6,862 nucleotides of DNA, taken from positions 1 through 6,862 of the forward strand of contig DAOVJK010000165.1 in assembly GCA_030673265.1 (NCBI GenBank), read 5' to 3'. This document shows positions 1 to 5,789 of the stretch, one piece after another (positions within the stretch are counted from its first letter, which is position 1; every line of letters starts with the position of its first letter). The position numbers were made by a program, and so were the translations under genes. Under the pieces are notes generated by a model. The model did no database searches. It was not told the origin of the DNA and worked only from the letters and a program-made list of their open reading frames with translations. The stretch comes from Pseudomonadota bacterium (lineage in GTDB: Bacteria; Desulfobacterota; Desulfobulbia; Desulfobulbales; JAGXFP01).

Positions 1-1
1 A

Positions 2-97
2 GAAAGAGGTGCGGTGGCAGATGGCGGCCCGCCGGCCATTTCGACTGAGGTGCTTGGCTTTACGGTGATGATGGTGCTGGACGTGGCCCTGGGCTGA
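2..97 (+). CDS. C-terminal tail of an unidentified protein (partial, cut by window start)
   Basis: The frame starting at base 2 is open for 31 codons and stops at TGA 95-97, 69 bases before the next likely start. The residues (…PPAISTEVLGFTVMMVLDVALG) are hydrophobic near the end and the base composition is GC-rich like the following kinase gene, which suits a real coding tail. The fragment is too short to assign to a family. It could be the upstream member of an operon with the kinase. Because only 97 bases are visible, a chance open frame cannot be excluded. Confidence 0.45.
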   Translation, partial: ERGAVADGGPPAISTEVLGFTVMMVLDVALG

Positions 98-166
98 GGT
101 TGCACGTGTCATGGGGCGTGTTAAATCCCCTTGACAACCGGGAAACTTTTGTTGTGGAATATCCTT

Positions 167-1462
167 ATGGAAGCGCAGCTTATTGATGATGGCCTGAGCC
201 AGGATGATTTTCTTGCTGAATCACTGGGGAGGTGCGCTTTTCCGACCCCATTGTCTCTGCCCGATGATTTTTTCAGCAAACCGCCGGAGCGGGTGATCTT
301 CAATACTACCACCGGCCCCGATGGGCAAATGCCGGAACATATCTTCAGCTTTCAGGCGCCAGGGCCCTTTCTGGAGATCTTCTTTGAGCCATCTGCTATT
401 AATGTGGGCATCGTTACCTGTGGCGGCTTGTGCCCCGGCCTCAACGATGTGATTCGCTCCATCACTTACAGCTGTCTTGCTTCCTATAAGGTGAAAAAGG
501 TGCTGGGGTTTAAGAACGGCTATGCCGGTCTTTCCAACAAAACCTTTGCGCCGCCCGTCAACCTTACCCGTGACGAGGTCCATAACATCCATGGGCAGGG
601 CGGCACCATCCTCGGTTCCTCGCGGGGTGGCCAGCCGATCGGCGAGATGGTGGACACCCTCGAGGGCCATGGGATCGGCATCCTTTTTGTCATCGGCGGC
701 GACGGGGCCCATCATGGCTCCATGGCACTGGCTGAAGAGATCAGGAGACGCAAGCTGGCCATAGCCATTGTCGGCATCCCCAAGACCATTGACAACGATA
801 TCTCCTTCATCCACAAGACCTTCGGCTTTGATACCGCGGTGGAGGAGGCCCGCAAAGCCCTTAATGCCGCGCATGTCGAGGCCACCGGTGCCTACAACGG
901 TATCGGTCTCGTCAAGCTCATGGGCCGGGATGCTGGCTTTATCGCGGCCCATGCCACCCTGGCTTCGGGTAACGTCAATATCTGCCTGATCCCGGAAGAG
1001 CCTTTTGAGCTGGACAGGCTCTTTCACCGCATCAAGATGCGTCTGAGCCAGCGCAACCATCTGGTCATCGTCGTGGCCGAGGGGGTGGGCCAGGATTTTC
1101 TGGCTGATCAGGAGGGGCGGCGGTTTGATGATTCCGGCAACCCGAAGCTCAAGGATATCGGCCCCTTCCTCAAGCAGCAGATCACCGATTTCCTGAAGCG
1201 GGAAAAAATCACCCATACCCTCAAGTACATCGATCCGAGCTACATGATCCGCTCCACCCCGGCCACGGCCACAGATTCTTCCTTCTGCCTGCAATTAGGC
1301 AGTTATGCTGTCCATGCCGGCATGGCCGGCTTAACCAATATCCTGATCGGGTACTGGAACCAGCATTTCTGCCTGATGCCCATCAAGCTTGCCCTCAAGC
1401 GGAAAAAAAAGGTAGGCATCAATGACGCCATGTGGCGGTCCGTGCTGGAGATCACCGATTAG
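167..1462 (+). CDS. pfkA: ATP-dependent 6-phosphofructokinase (plant-like long form)
   Basis: Phosphorylates fructose 6-phosphate to fructose 1,6-bisphosphate in the cytoplasm, the committed step of glycolysis. In numbering from ATG 167 (431 aa), the PFK motifs appear in order: GGLCPGLN near 86, GGTILGSSRGG near 146, GGDG at 177-180, PKTIDND at 205-211 (catalytic Asp), MGRDAGF near 252, EGVGQD near 305 and YIDPSYMIR near 354. GGDG rather than GGDD points to ATP as donor, while the Lys in PKTIDND is also seen in PPi enzymes; plant ATP-PFKs share this combination, and the whole middle resembles them. The frame is open back to TTG 131, but ATG 167 has a weak GTGGA about 8 bases upstream and is preferred. 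The TAG stop lies inside the left inverted repeat of the 1458-1807 element, so the last few residues may have been replaced by the insertion. PPi dependence is the main alternative. Confidence 0.93.
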   Translation: MEAQLIDDGLSQDDFLAESLGRCAFPTPLSLPDDFFSKPPERVIFNTTTGPDGQMPEHIFSFQAPGPFLEIFFEPSAINVGIVTCGGLCPGLNDVIRSITYSCLASYKVKKVLGFKNGYAGLSNKTFAPPVNLTRDEVHNIHGQGGTILGSSRGGQPIGEMVDTLEGHGIGILFVIGGDGAHHGSMALAEEIRRRKLAIAIVGIPKTIDNDISFIHKTFGFDTAVEEARKALNAAHVEATGAYNGIGLVKLMGRDAGFIAAHATLASGNVNICLIPEEPFELDRLFHRIKMRLSQRNHLVIVVAEGVGQDFLADQEGRRFDDSGNPKLKDIGPFLKQQITDFLKREKITHTLKYIDPSYMIRSTPATATDSSFCLQLGSYAVHAGMAGLTNILIGYWNQHFCLMPIKLALKRKKKVGINDAMWRSVLEITD

Positions 1463-1473
1463 CCCGCATATTT
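1458..1473 (+). repeat. Left terminal inverted repeat (16 bp)
   Basis: ATTAGCCCGCATATTT, the perfect inverse of 1792-1807. It contains the TAG stop (1460-1462) of the kinase gene. Beyond base 1473 the two ends diverge completely. Confidence 0.75.
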
Positions 1474-1791
1474 AACCAGTCGAGATGCCCGGTAGCGAAA
1501 AGCCGGATAGGCAAAGTATGATGATTGCAGCAGGTAAGCGACCAGAGGGAGACTCCGATACTTTAGTATGCTGAAAGCCTTATACAGCAGATTCTGTACA
1601 ATACCCCCTTGAGGGGTGCTATACGGATATATCGGCTGGCCCGCAGGGTGAGTAGTTTCGAAGTCTGCGCTATCTGAAAAACAAACCATGTATTTCATTT
1701 GGTACAAACTGTGACCTTGATATTCCACAGCAAACCAAAGGTTTAACACACAGGTACAATCAGTTAAAATGACCTTTCAAAAATACTCATG

Positions 1792-1807
1792 AAATATGCG
1801 GGCTAAT
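1792..1807 (-). repeat. Right terminal inverted repeat (16 bp)
   Basis: AAATATGCGGGCTAAT, the perfect inverse of 1458-1473. The DNA from here to the next start codon (2006) is AT-rich and holds no gene that I can see, only weak promoter-like hexamers. Confidence 0.75.
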
Positions 1808-1918
1808 GACATTAACTGCCGCGCCCCAAAACTCCGGATGACAATCTCATTATTTAATCAATAACTCAGAAGGTTACACAACCATCTCACAGTTGAATTT
1901 GTAAAAACAGGCGGATAC

Positions 1919-1947
1919 TTTACAAAAAGCGCCAGAATGAATACTTT
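1919..1947 (+). promoter_or_regulatory. Weak candidate promoter for the zinc-ribbon gene
   Basis: TTTACA (1919-1924) is followed after 17 bases by TACTTT (1942-1947), a poor -10 match. A better -10, TAGAAT at 1947-1952, has no correctly spaced -35. This is the only promoter-like arrangement I found upstream of 2006, and it is uncertain. Confidence 0.25.
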
Positions 1948-2005
1948 AGAATAAGATTAAACGTTGCAGCGCCATCAAATTTCAGAAATTTAGTGAGGAA
2001 ATATC

Positions 2006-2221
2006 ATGCCCATCTACGAATATAAATGCAGCGACTGCAAGGAAAATTTTGAAGTGCTGACCAGCTCCTCAGCCAGCGACAAAGATATTGAGTGCAGCAA
2101 ATGCGGGAGCCGTAAGGTCAAAAAAACCATTTCCGCCTCCAGTTTCAGAATCTCATCGGGCCGCTCATCAATCCCGGCAGGCGCCTTGTCCGGCTGTTCT
2201 TCCAAGTCAGGTTTCTCCTGA
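2006..2221 (+). CDS. FmdB-type zinc-ribbon small protein
   Basis: A 71-aa protein opening with MPIYEYKCSDC, the signature start of the FmdB/CxxC_CxxC_SSSS family. Two CxxC pairs (C9/C12 and C30/C33) form the predicted zinc ribbon, and a short Ser/Gly-rich tail of low complexity follows, as is usual in this family. FmdB was named from formamidase/amidase gene clusters, but the molecular role of most members is unknown; a putative regulatory or nucleic-acid-binding role is only inferred. The start is well supported: GTGAGGA ends six bases before ATG. It stands alone, with a weak terminator-like hairpin after it. The length is normal for the small members of the family. Confidence 0.88.
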   Translation: MPIYEYKCSDCKENFEVLTSSSASDKDIECSKCGSRKVKKTISASSFRISSGRSSIPAGALSGCSSKSGFS

Positions 2222-2232
2222 GCCTGATCAAC

Positions 2233-2269
2233 AGCTGACCCGTGCGGTCGGCCAACACAGCTATTTTTT
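2233..2269 (+). terminator. Possible weak intrinsic terminator after the zinc-ribbon gene
   Basis: AGCTG (2233-2237) pairs with CAGCT (2258-2262), and six Ts follow at 2264-2269. The stem is only five base pairs with a 20-base loop, so function is doubtful, but the position just after the stop is right. Confidence 0.3.
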
Positions 2270-2327
2270 AACATTCCGGGTTGACCCCGCCAGTACTGGG
2301 GAGCTATCCTCATATCATCCAGTCGTA

Positions 2328-2348
2328 TAAACGTCTCTTTTACGTTTA
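2328..2348 (+). repeat. AT-rich hairpin in the leader region of the lipoprotein gene
   Basis: TAAACGT (2328-2334) and ACGTTTA (2342-2348) form a perfect 7-bp stem around a CTCTTTT loop. No T-run follows it, so it is not a typical terminator. It lies about 130 bases upstream of the lipoprotein start and could be an operator or an mRNA leader structure. Confidence 0.35.
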
Positions 2349-2397
2349 AAATGCGATTCAGTTACCTGACCGAAAAGTCATGGGGGTGATATTCAAG

Positions 2398-2481
2398 ATG
2401 CATAACTATTTTTTTGCCCAGATCTCAGAACATCACACCTTTGATATTGCCGTGCGCAAGCTTCACCGGGGTTTGTCTTAA
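2398..2481 (+). CDS. Possible 27-aa leader ORF coupled to the lipoprotein gene
   Basis: ATG at 2398 is preceded by the purine-rich GGGGGTGA (2382-2389), eight bases away, and opens 27 codons (MHNYFFAQISEHHTF…HRGLS). Its TAA (2479-2481) shares the A of the lipoprotein ATG, forming TAATG, a typical translational-coupling arrangement. The lipoprotein itself has only a weak GGGG-like SD, so ribosomes reading this ORF could feed it. The frame is open further upstream, so an alternative ATG at 2380 is possible. I recognise no family. It could be a chance open frame; the good ribosome site and the exact overlap are the reasons for listing it. Confidence 0.35.
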   Translation: MHNYFFAQISEHHTFDIAVRKLHRGLS

Positions 2482-3725
2482 TGAACAAATTCAGACAAAT
2501 TGCCACTATCGGCCACTGGCTTGCAATTATCACAGTTCTGACCCTATGCCTGACGGGTTGTTCTAAACCACCAGCCCGCTTCCAACCATCGGGCCTGAAC
2601 AGCTCATTCGAACTTGAACAGTCCCAGCCCTTTGCCAATTACGTAGAACATTATCGTAAGATTATTGAACAGACCCGGGGCGATCTGCACGGTTGGAATA
2701 CCCAAAAAATAATCAACGCCAACACCCCCTTTGAACTTGGCCCAAACGAGGAGCATTTCGGCAAAGATGAAAATGGTAATTTCAGCCGTGGTATTGTCCT
2801 GATCCACGGCCTGTCGGACTCACCATATCATATGAGATCTCTGGCCGAACATTTCAGAGATCAAGGCTTCCTCACCAGAGCGATCCTGCTGCCCGGCCAC
2901 GGCACCAGACCTGGCGACCTCACCAAAGTCACCATCGAGACCTGGTTAAAAGCTACTGAATATGCCATAAAGAGCATGCAATCCGAGGTCGACCAGCTCT
3001 TTATCGGCGGCTATTCACTGGGAGGAGCCCTGGCGGTCCACTATGCCCTGCTCAACCAGAAAGATCTGAGCGGACTGTTTCTGTTTAATCCCTGCCTGAA
3101 AGTGAGAACAAAGCTGGCCTGGCTGTCCGGTCCATTAAACACCTTTAAAACCTGGCTGGTTGTCCATCAGGACCGAGACTTTGCCCGGTATGAGTCATTT
3201 GCCACAAACAGCGGCAAACAGGTCAATCGGCTGATTAACAAGATTACTGAACTGACCCGTAAAAAAGGGCGGCGGCTGACCATTCCCGTCTTTACCGCTG
3301 TCAGTCTCGAAGATGCTACCGTTGACCCTTGGCATACCTTGGAATTCTTCCGCGAAGACATTACCAACCCTGATAGCCGCCTTCTGCTCTACACTGCAGA
3401 AGAACCATCCCCACGGTTAGCTGACCCGCGAATCGCGTTCTCCTCCAGCAGCCTGCCCGCACAAAAAATTATCGGTTTTTCCCACCAGTCAATCACGATC
3501 ACCCCTGATGACCCCCATTACGGCAGCAACGGCGAGTATCGTAACTGCCTACATTATGGGAGAAACTCGAGCAAATTTAAAAAATGTCAGGACGGGGAAA
3601 GCGCCTGGCTAGGCGAACGTACCATTTCAAATAAAGGCAAAGGGATTCTGCAACGACTTACCTGGAATCCGAAGTTCCAGGAAATGCTTGACGAAATCGA
3701 TAACTTTCTACAAAGCATACCCTGA
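2481..3725 (+). CDS. Alpha/beta-hydrolase lipoprotein (esterase/lipase-like, serine hydrolase)
   Basis: A 414-aa predicted exported lipoprotein. The N-terminus has a basic start, a hydrophobic core and a lipobox LTGC with the acylated Cys at 27. A Hydrolase_4/S33-like alpha/beta-hydrolase fold follows: GIVLIHG near 104-110 (oxyanion strand), LLPGHGTRPGDL near 136-147 (typical of monoacylglycerol-lipase-like enzymes), the nucleophile elbow GYSLGG with Ser179, a probable acid Asp278 in LEDATVD, and His335 in FSHQS. All three parts of the triad are therefore plausible. The region around 345-380, with Cys356 and Cys369, may carry a disulfide in the periplasm or outside the outer membrane. The substrate is unknown; carboxyl esters or acyl-glycerols are the family expectation. 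The start is fixed by the signal peptide. It overlaps the possible leader ORF by one base and converges with the cold-shock gene. Confidence 0.88.
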   Translation: MNKFRQIATIGHWLAIITVLTLCLTGCSKPPARFQPSGLNSSFELEQSQPFANYVEHYRKIIEQTRGDLHGWNTQKIINANTPFELGPNEEHFGKDENGNFSRGIVLIHGLSDSPYHMRSLAEHFRDQGFLTRAILLPGHGTRPGDLTKVTIETWLKATEYAIKSMQSEVDQLFIGGYSLGGALAVHYALLNQKDLSGLFLFNPCLKVRTKLAWLSGPLNTFKTWLVVHQDRDFARYESFATNSGKQVNRLINKITELTRKKGRRLTIPVFTAVSLEDATVDPWHTLEFFREDITNPDSRLLLYTAEEPSPRLADPRIAFSSSSLPAQKIIGFSHQSITITPDDPHYGSNGEYRNCLHYGRNSSKFKKCQDGESAWLGERTISNKGKGILQRLTWNPKFQEMLDEIDNFLQSIP

Positions 3726-3728
3726 TCT

Positions 3729-3750
3729 CTAACCATAAATTCATGGTTAG
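3729..3750 (+). repeat. 8-bp perfect hairpin just after the lipoprotein stop
   Basis: CTAACCAT (3729-3736) and ATGGTTAG (3743-3750) flank a six-base loop, starting four bases after the TGA. There is no T-run, so it may stabilise the 3' end of the mRNA or act with Rho rather than being an intrinsic terminator. Confidence 0.5.
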
Positions 3751-3789
3751 CCGCACAGGAAGCCGGGAAGATTCCGGGTCTAACTAGAC

Positions 3790-3822
3790 AAAAAAAAGCC
3801 CCCGACAAAAAGCCGGGGGCTT
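3790..3822 (-). terminator. Strong intrinsic terminator of the cold-shock gene
   Basis: AAGCCCCCG (3796-3804) pairs with CGGGGGCTT (3814-3822) in a 9-bp GC-rich stem. On the - strand the stem is followed by a run of eight Ts (As at 3790-3797 on the + strand). It lies 27 bases beyond the cold-shock stop codon. On the + strand it lacks a T-run but could still help block read-through from the lipoprotein gene. Confidence 0.9.
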
Positions 3823-3848
3823 AGGAAACACCATTTTTCCAGAAGCAA

Positions 3849-4049
3849 TTACTTTTTCTGAACGTTAGCTGCAGCAGGTCCTTTAGGTCCGTCAACTATT
3901 TCAAATTCGACACTGTCACCCTCACCAAGGGTCTTGAAACCATCGCCAGCAATGGCAGTGTAATGAACGAAGACATCGTCGCCATTATCCTGCTCAATGA
4001 AACCAAACCCCTTAGACTCATTAAACCACTTCACTTTTCCCTGTAACAT
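3849..4049 (-). CDS. Cold-shock domain protein (CspA-like)
   Basis: A 66-aa single cold-shock domain, an OB-fold that binds single-stranded RNA/DNA and acts as an RNA chaperone. RNP1 is KGFGFI near 13-18 and RNP2 is VFVHY near 26-30; GKVKWFNESKGFGFI at the start and the GP-rich end (DGPKGPAAANV) are standard for the family. The frame opens five codons earlier, but the SD AGGAG lies inside that extension and ends five bases before the ATG at 4047-4049, which decides the start. It is monocistronic, with a strong terminator downstream and an AT-rich leader of more than 100 bases upstream, as expected for cold-inducible csp mRNAs. Whether it is truly cold-induced cannot be read from sequence. Confidence 0.95.
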   Translation of the reverse strand: MLQGKVKWFNESKGFGFIEQDNGDDVFVHYTAIAGDGFKTLGEGDSVEFEIVDGPKGPAAANVQKK

Positions 4050-4194
4050 TTCAACTCCTGTCATACTAATTGACGGGCGTTTTCAGGTCTGAACTTTCAT
4101 AACCGGAAGCAAGCCCAAAAAAACAGCACAAAAAATATATCTTTGCGCAGCTAACTCAAATCATACATCTGGGCACCACAATTAGTCTAGGCAA

Positions 4195-4223
4195 TTAATA
4201 AACAGCCTATAATCGGTTACCAA
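4195..4223 (-). promoter_or_regulatory. Candidate promoter of the cold-shock gene with long leader
   Basis: Read on the - strand, TTGGTA (4218-4223) and TATTAA (4195-4200) are separated by 17 bases, each matching the sigma70 consensus at four of six positions. Long A/T tracts lie just upstream (4222-4250), as in UP elements. Transcription from here would give a leader of about 140 bases, in line with csp genes. No other placement looked better. Confidence 0.35.
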
Positions 4224-4401
4224 AAAAATTTATTTTTTACCACAAAAAATAACCTGACCCAGTTATTCATCATAGAAATCAGGAAGTTCTCTCGCAATAA
4301 CTTCTTGCAGAGCTGAAATCCATCAATATCAAAATAAATACCGTCACCACCAATCACGAAACTTTTTAATTGTGACAATATCAGAATCTTTACCACATTT
4401 T

Positions 4402-4424
4402 GGTAGTGGGTCAGTTTGAATTTT
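4402..4424 (+). repeat. Left copy of 23-bp long-range inverted repeat
   Basis: The 23 bases contain GTAGTGGGTCAGTTTGAA and match 6792-6814 exactly in reverse complement. Similarity continues imperfectly on both sides (AT.T. before it, ATTTG after it). The copy lies just upstream of the promoter of the toxin-type operon. The TGGGTCAGTTTGA core reminds me of repeats at IS21-type ends; that is an uncertain recollection, not a match result. Confidence 0.8.
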
Positions 4425-4470
4425 TTTTGATTTGATCCTGTTTAAACAAGATTAGTTCTTGATTTTGTTA

Positions 4471-4498
4471 TTGTCATTATTATATTTTTTAGTATAAA
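4471..4498 (+). promoter_or_regulatory. Sigma70-type promoter of the toxin-type operon
   Basis: TTGTCA (4471-4476) and TATAAA (4493-4498) are separated by 16 bases, each five of six to consensus, in a very AT-rich context. The predicted start of transcription (about 4505) falls immediately before the palindrome at 4508-4531, so a protein bound there would block transcription. Confidence 0.65.
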
Positions 4499-4507
4499 GC
4501 GAGAAAG

Positions 4508-4531
4508 CATGGTAAAATGCATTATACCGTG
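4508..4531 (+). promoter_or_regulatory. Palindromic operator candidate between promoter and SD
   Basis: The core GGTAAAATGCATTATACC (4511-4528) is a palindrome with a single mismatched pair, centred on ATGCAT. Including the flanks (4508-4531), 10 of 12 base pairs match. Its position between the -10 and the ribosome site is typical of autoregulated toxin-antitoxin operons. Confidence 0.6.
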
Positions 4532-4541
4532 GAGGGTGATC

Positions 4542-4952
4542 ATGGGTGCCGTAAGAACTATTGACGAGTTCAAAGATTTTCAGGATATGTTTTATGAACA
4601 AGCGATTAGCTTGTCTGACAATCTTAATTTAGACAAACTTTTTCTTTATTATCATATTTTTCAAGGCGCATGGAAAGGTAAAAGAGCCATAAGCGCAGCG
4701 AGAAGGGTTTGGGAAGATTGCTCCGAACTTTGCGGTGGTACGTGTGTTACTAAAACATATGAAAAGACATTATCTATTAGGAATAATTACCTACATATAA
4801 GTAATAGACTCGAAAAAATAGGGGTTTCCTCTTTTATGGTTAAAACTCTAAATTCCTCTCTTTCCGAATGGGACGAATTGGTTGAAGACTGTTCGATAGT
4901 TGGAGACCAAGAGATTCGTGACGATTTTAGTAAAATAGCAAGCATGATGTAA
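4542..4952 (+). CDS. Unknown 136-aa protein, first gene of a RelE-type toxin operon (antitoxin/partner candidate)
   Basis: I do not recognise this protein. It is mostly predicted helical and mixed-charge, with no signal peptide or membrane segment and no obvious helix-turn-helix. A C-x3-C-x3-C cluster (Cys60, Cys64, Cys68) and a later Cys117 could bind a metal or be incidental. The start is ATG 4542, with GGAGG (4531-4535) six bases upstream; a longer frame from 4509 would run through the operator palindrome and lacks an SD. Its TAA overlaps the toxin ATG (TAATG), so the two are translated as a coupled pair in the order partner-toxin. By position it should be the antitoxin or the regulator binding 4508-4531, but its length and lack of a clear DNA-binding motif are unusual. 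Codon use is AT-rich, unlike the metabolic genes to the left, suggesting transfer. Confidence 0.75.
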   Translation: MGAVRTIDEFKDFQDMFYEQAISLSDNLNLDKLFLYYHIFQGAWKGKRAISAARRVWEDCSELCGGTCVTKTYEKTLSIRNNYLHISNRLEKIGVSSFMVKTLNSSLSEWDELVEDCSIVGDQEIRDDFSKIASMM

Positions 4953-5311
4953 TGCCTTGCGAGCTTCGGAAGTTCAAGCCGTTTGAACACCAACTCAGCA
5001 ATATATCAAAGAAATATACCAACTCAACAAAATCCATAGAAAAACAGGTTAATAAACTAGCGAATAACCATGGGAATGGCAGTCGCTATCCTGGTTTTGG
5101 TGACCTTGAAATTAGAAAAACAAGGTTGCCGTTAAAAGCGTATGGCATTGGCAAGTCCAAAGGACTGAGGGTTATAACGCTTTATTTACCAGAAAAAAAT
5201 ATAATATCCCCGATTGTCATATATAAGAAAGGCAAGTATGGGACAGAAAATGAAGTTAAAGAACTTATTAGAAATACCTTAAAAGAAATATTAAAAGAAT
5301 TGTCTGCCTAG
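4952..5311 (+). CDS. RelE/HigB-like toxin (putative mRNA interferase)
   Basis: A 119-aa protein whose C-terminal two thirds follow the RelE/ParE-superfamily HigB-like pattern: a Gly-rich lead-in (GNGSRYPGFG near 41-50), IRKTRLPLK near 54-62, GIGKSKGLRVITLY near 65-78, IVIYKKGKYG near 88-97, and a terminal helix NEVKELIRNTLKEILKEL. In the family these toxins cleave mRNA at the ribosome; Lys/Arg residues such as K69, R73 and K92-K93 are candidate catalytic or RNA-contacting residues (inference). The first 40 residues are an extra Lys-rich helical part. It has no SD of its own and depends on coupling through TAATG with the upstream gene. In many relatives an HTH antitoxin follows the toxin; here an opposing transposase fragment begins 12 bases after the stop, so any such gene is gone. 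Confidence 0.75.
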   Translation: MPCELRKFKPFEHQLSNISKKYTNSTKSIEKQVNKLANNHGNGSRYPGFGDLEIRKTRLPLKAYGIGKSKGLRVITLYLPEKNIISPIVIYKKGKYGTENEVKELIRNTLKEILKELSA

Positions 5312-5323
5312 CGAGATTAACAC

Positions 5324-5578
5324 CTAATCCAGCAAGCCAACTATATCCTCAACTTCCCAAAGCTTGTCGGTGATCCCTGCTTCCAAAGCCGGAGTGGTTC
5401 CCAGTGTTCGGTGAATCCTTACGAAGTTATAATACATAAAATGCAATGAAACTGAATGCTCAAGATTCTCTACTTTCTTGGAGAAAGCATTAGTCAGCCT
5501 TGTAAACCGCCTCATGCTCATTCGCATTGTAAGATTGTTCCTTTCAACGTAGCTAGTAGAAACGTGCTTACTATCAGG
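5324..5578 (-). pseudogene. IS1-family transposase, C-terminal fragment
   Basis: About 84 codons of the C-terminal end of an IS1-type DDE transposase remain. The ATG-initiated part begins at 5527, but homology-like sequence continues in frame upstream as PDSKHVSTSYVERNNLT before a TGA at 5579-5581. Hallmarks are TSYVERNNLTMRMSMRRFTR, the RLTNAFSKKVEN block, HFMYYNFVRIHRTLGTTPA and an ending …EDIVGLLD. The catalytic N-terminal two thirds are missing, so it cannot be active. It converges on the toxin gene and ends 12 bases from it, leaving no room for the usual IS end unless that overlaps the toxin 3' end. The fragment shows past insertion and deletion inside the island. Confidence 0.88.
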
Positions 5579-5670
5579 TCAAGCATAAAGTTCATTTTAA
5601 ATTAAAGACGCAAGAATGTTTTAACACAAACTAACTGACCATTATGGTTGAGTGGGAAAGAATGCTTGAC
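5578..5670. repeat. 9-bp inverted repeat at the broken edge of the transposase fragment
   Basis: GTCAAGCAT (5578-5586) recurs inverted as ATGCTTGAC (5662-5670), and the 8-mer TCAAGCAT appears again at 6772-6779. The left copy begins exactly where transposase homology ends. Nothing else is recognisable between 5579 and 5745; short frames there are not convincing genes. Confidence 0.35.
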
Positions 5671-5745
5671 ACGAAAGGGATTTTACAGGTAAATTAATAC
5701 TGTCCTAACGGATACGCATTCTACTACCAAAAATGACTGCGGGAA

Positions 5746-5789
5746 AAAGGTAAACAATCTAGCTGCCAGGCTTTCGGATGTTTACCTTT
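5746..5789 (-). terminator. Intrinsic terminator of the - strand small-ORF/winged-helix unit
   Basis: AAAGGTAAACA (5746-5756) and TGTTTACCTTT (5779-5789) form a perfect 11-bp stem with a 22-base loop. T-rich runs follow on both strands (five Ts on the - strand, T3CT5 on the + strand), so it can act both ways. On the - strand the TAA stop of the 25-aa ORF lies within the first arm. Confidence 0.75.

Larger units (their letters stand above)
1458..1807. mobile_element. MITE-like element of about 350 bp with 16-bp terminal inverted repeats
   Basis: ATTAGCCCGCATATTT at 1458-1473 recurs exactly as its reverse complement at 1792-1807. If the ends are taken at GCCCGC/GCGGGC, each side is flanked by TA, which would fit a TA target duplication; this is inference. 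The interior holds small hairpins (ATAC/GTAT at 1558-1569, ACCCC/GGGGT at 1603-1617). A 96-codon open frame on the - strand (1459-1749) ends in the left repeat, and no family signature can be assigned to it. No transposase is encoded, so mobility would depend on a helper in trans. The left repeat supplies the stop codon of the phosphofructokinase gene. This element explains most of the otherwise gene-free stretch 1463-2005. Confidence 0.55.
4050..4470. other. AT-rich intergenic stretch: csp leader and left edge of the accessory island
   Basis: No gene is visible in this stretch. It holds the csp leader and candidate promoter, a small inverted repeat AATAAC/GTTATT around CTGACCCA (4248-4267), two copies of TTTACCACA (near 4236 and 4389; a third, inverted, lies near 6849) and the left copy of the 23-bp long-range inverted repeat. 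Short open frames on the - strand between 4260 and 4400 have no recognisable family and look like decayed sequence. Confidence 0.5.

Noticed and set aside
131..169. TTG start at 131 for the kinase, and TTGACA at 131-136 as a -35 box
   Set aside because: No SD at a suitable distance from the TTG, and no acceptable -10 box 16-18 bases after TTGACA; ATG 167 is simpler.
221..1294. Long open frame (357 codons) on the - strand
   Set aside because: It lies opposite the strongly supported phosphofructokinase and is a GC-composition shadow; the translation has no family features.
1459..1749. 96-codon - strand frame containing STPQGGIV, reminiscent of the group II intron reverse transcriptase TPQGG motif
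   Set aside because: No YADD or other RT blocks, no SD, and the frame lies wholly within the 350-bp inverted-repeat element. The motif match is probably chance; I mention the frame under the element only.
4050..4064. Five-codon N-terminal extension of the cold-shock protein
   Set aside because: The extension contains the SD AGGAG itself, and the family starts at M-x-G-K-V-K-W-F, matching the ATG at 4049.
4509..4541. Upstream ATG at 4509 for the partner protein
   Set aside because: It has no SD, overlaps the operator palindrome and predicted transcription start, whereas ATG 4542 has GGAGG at good spacing.
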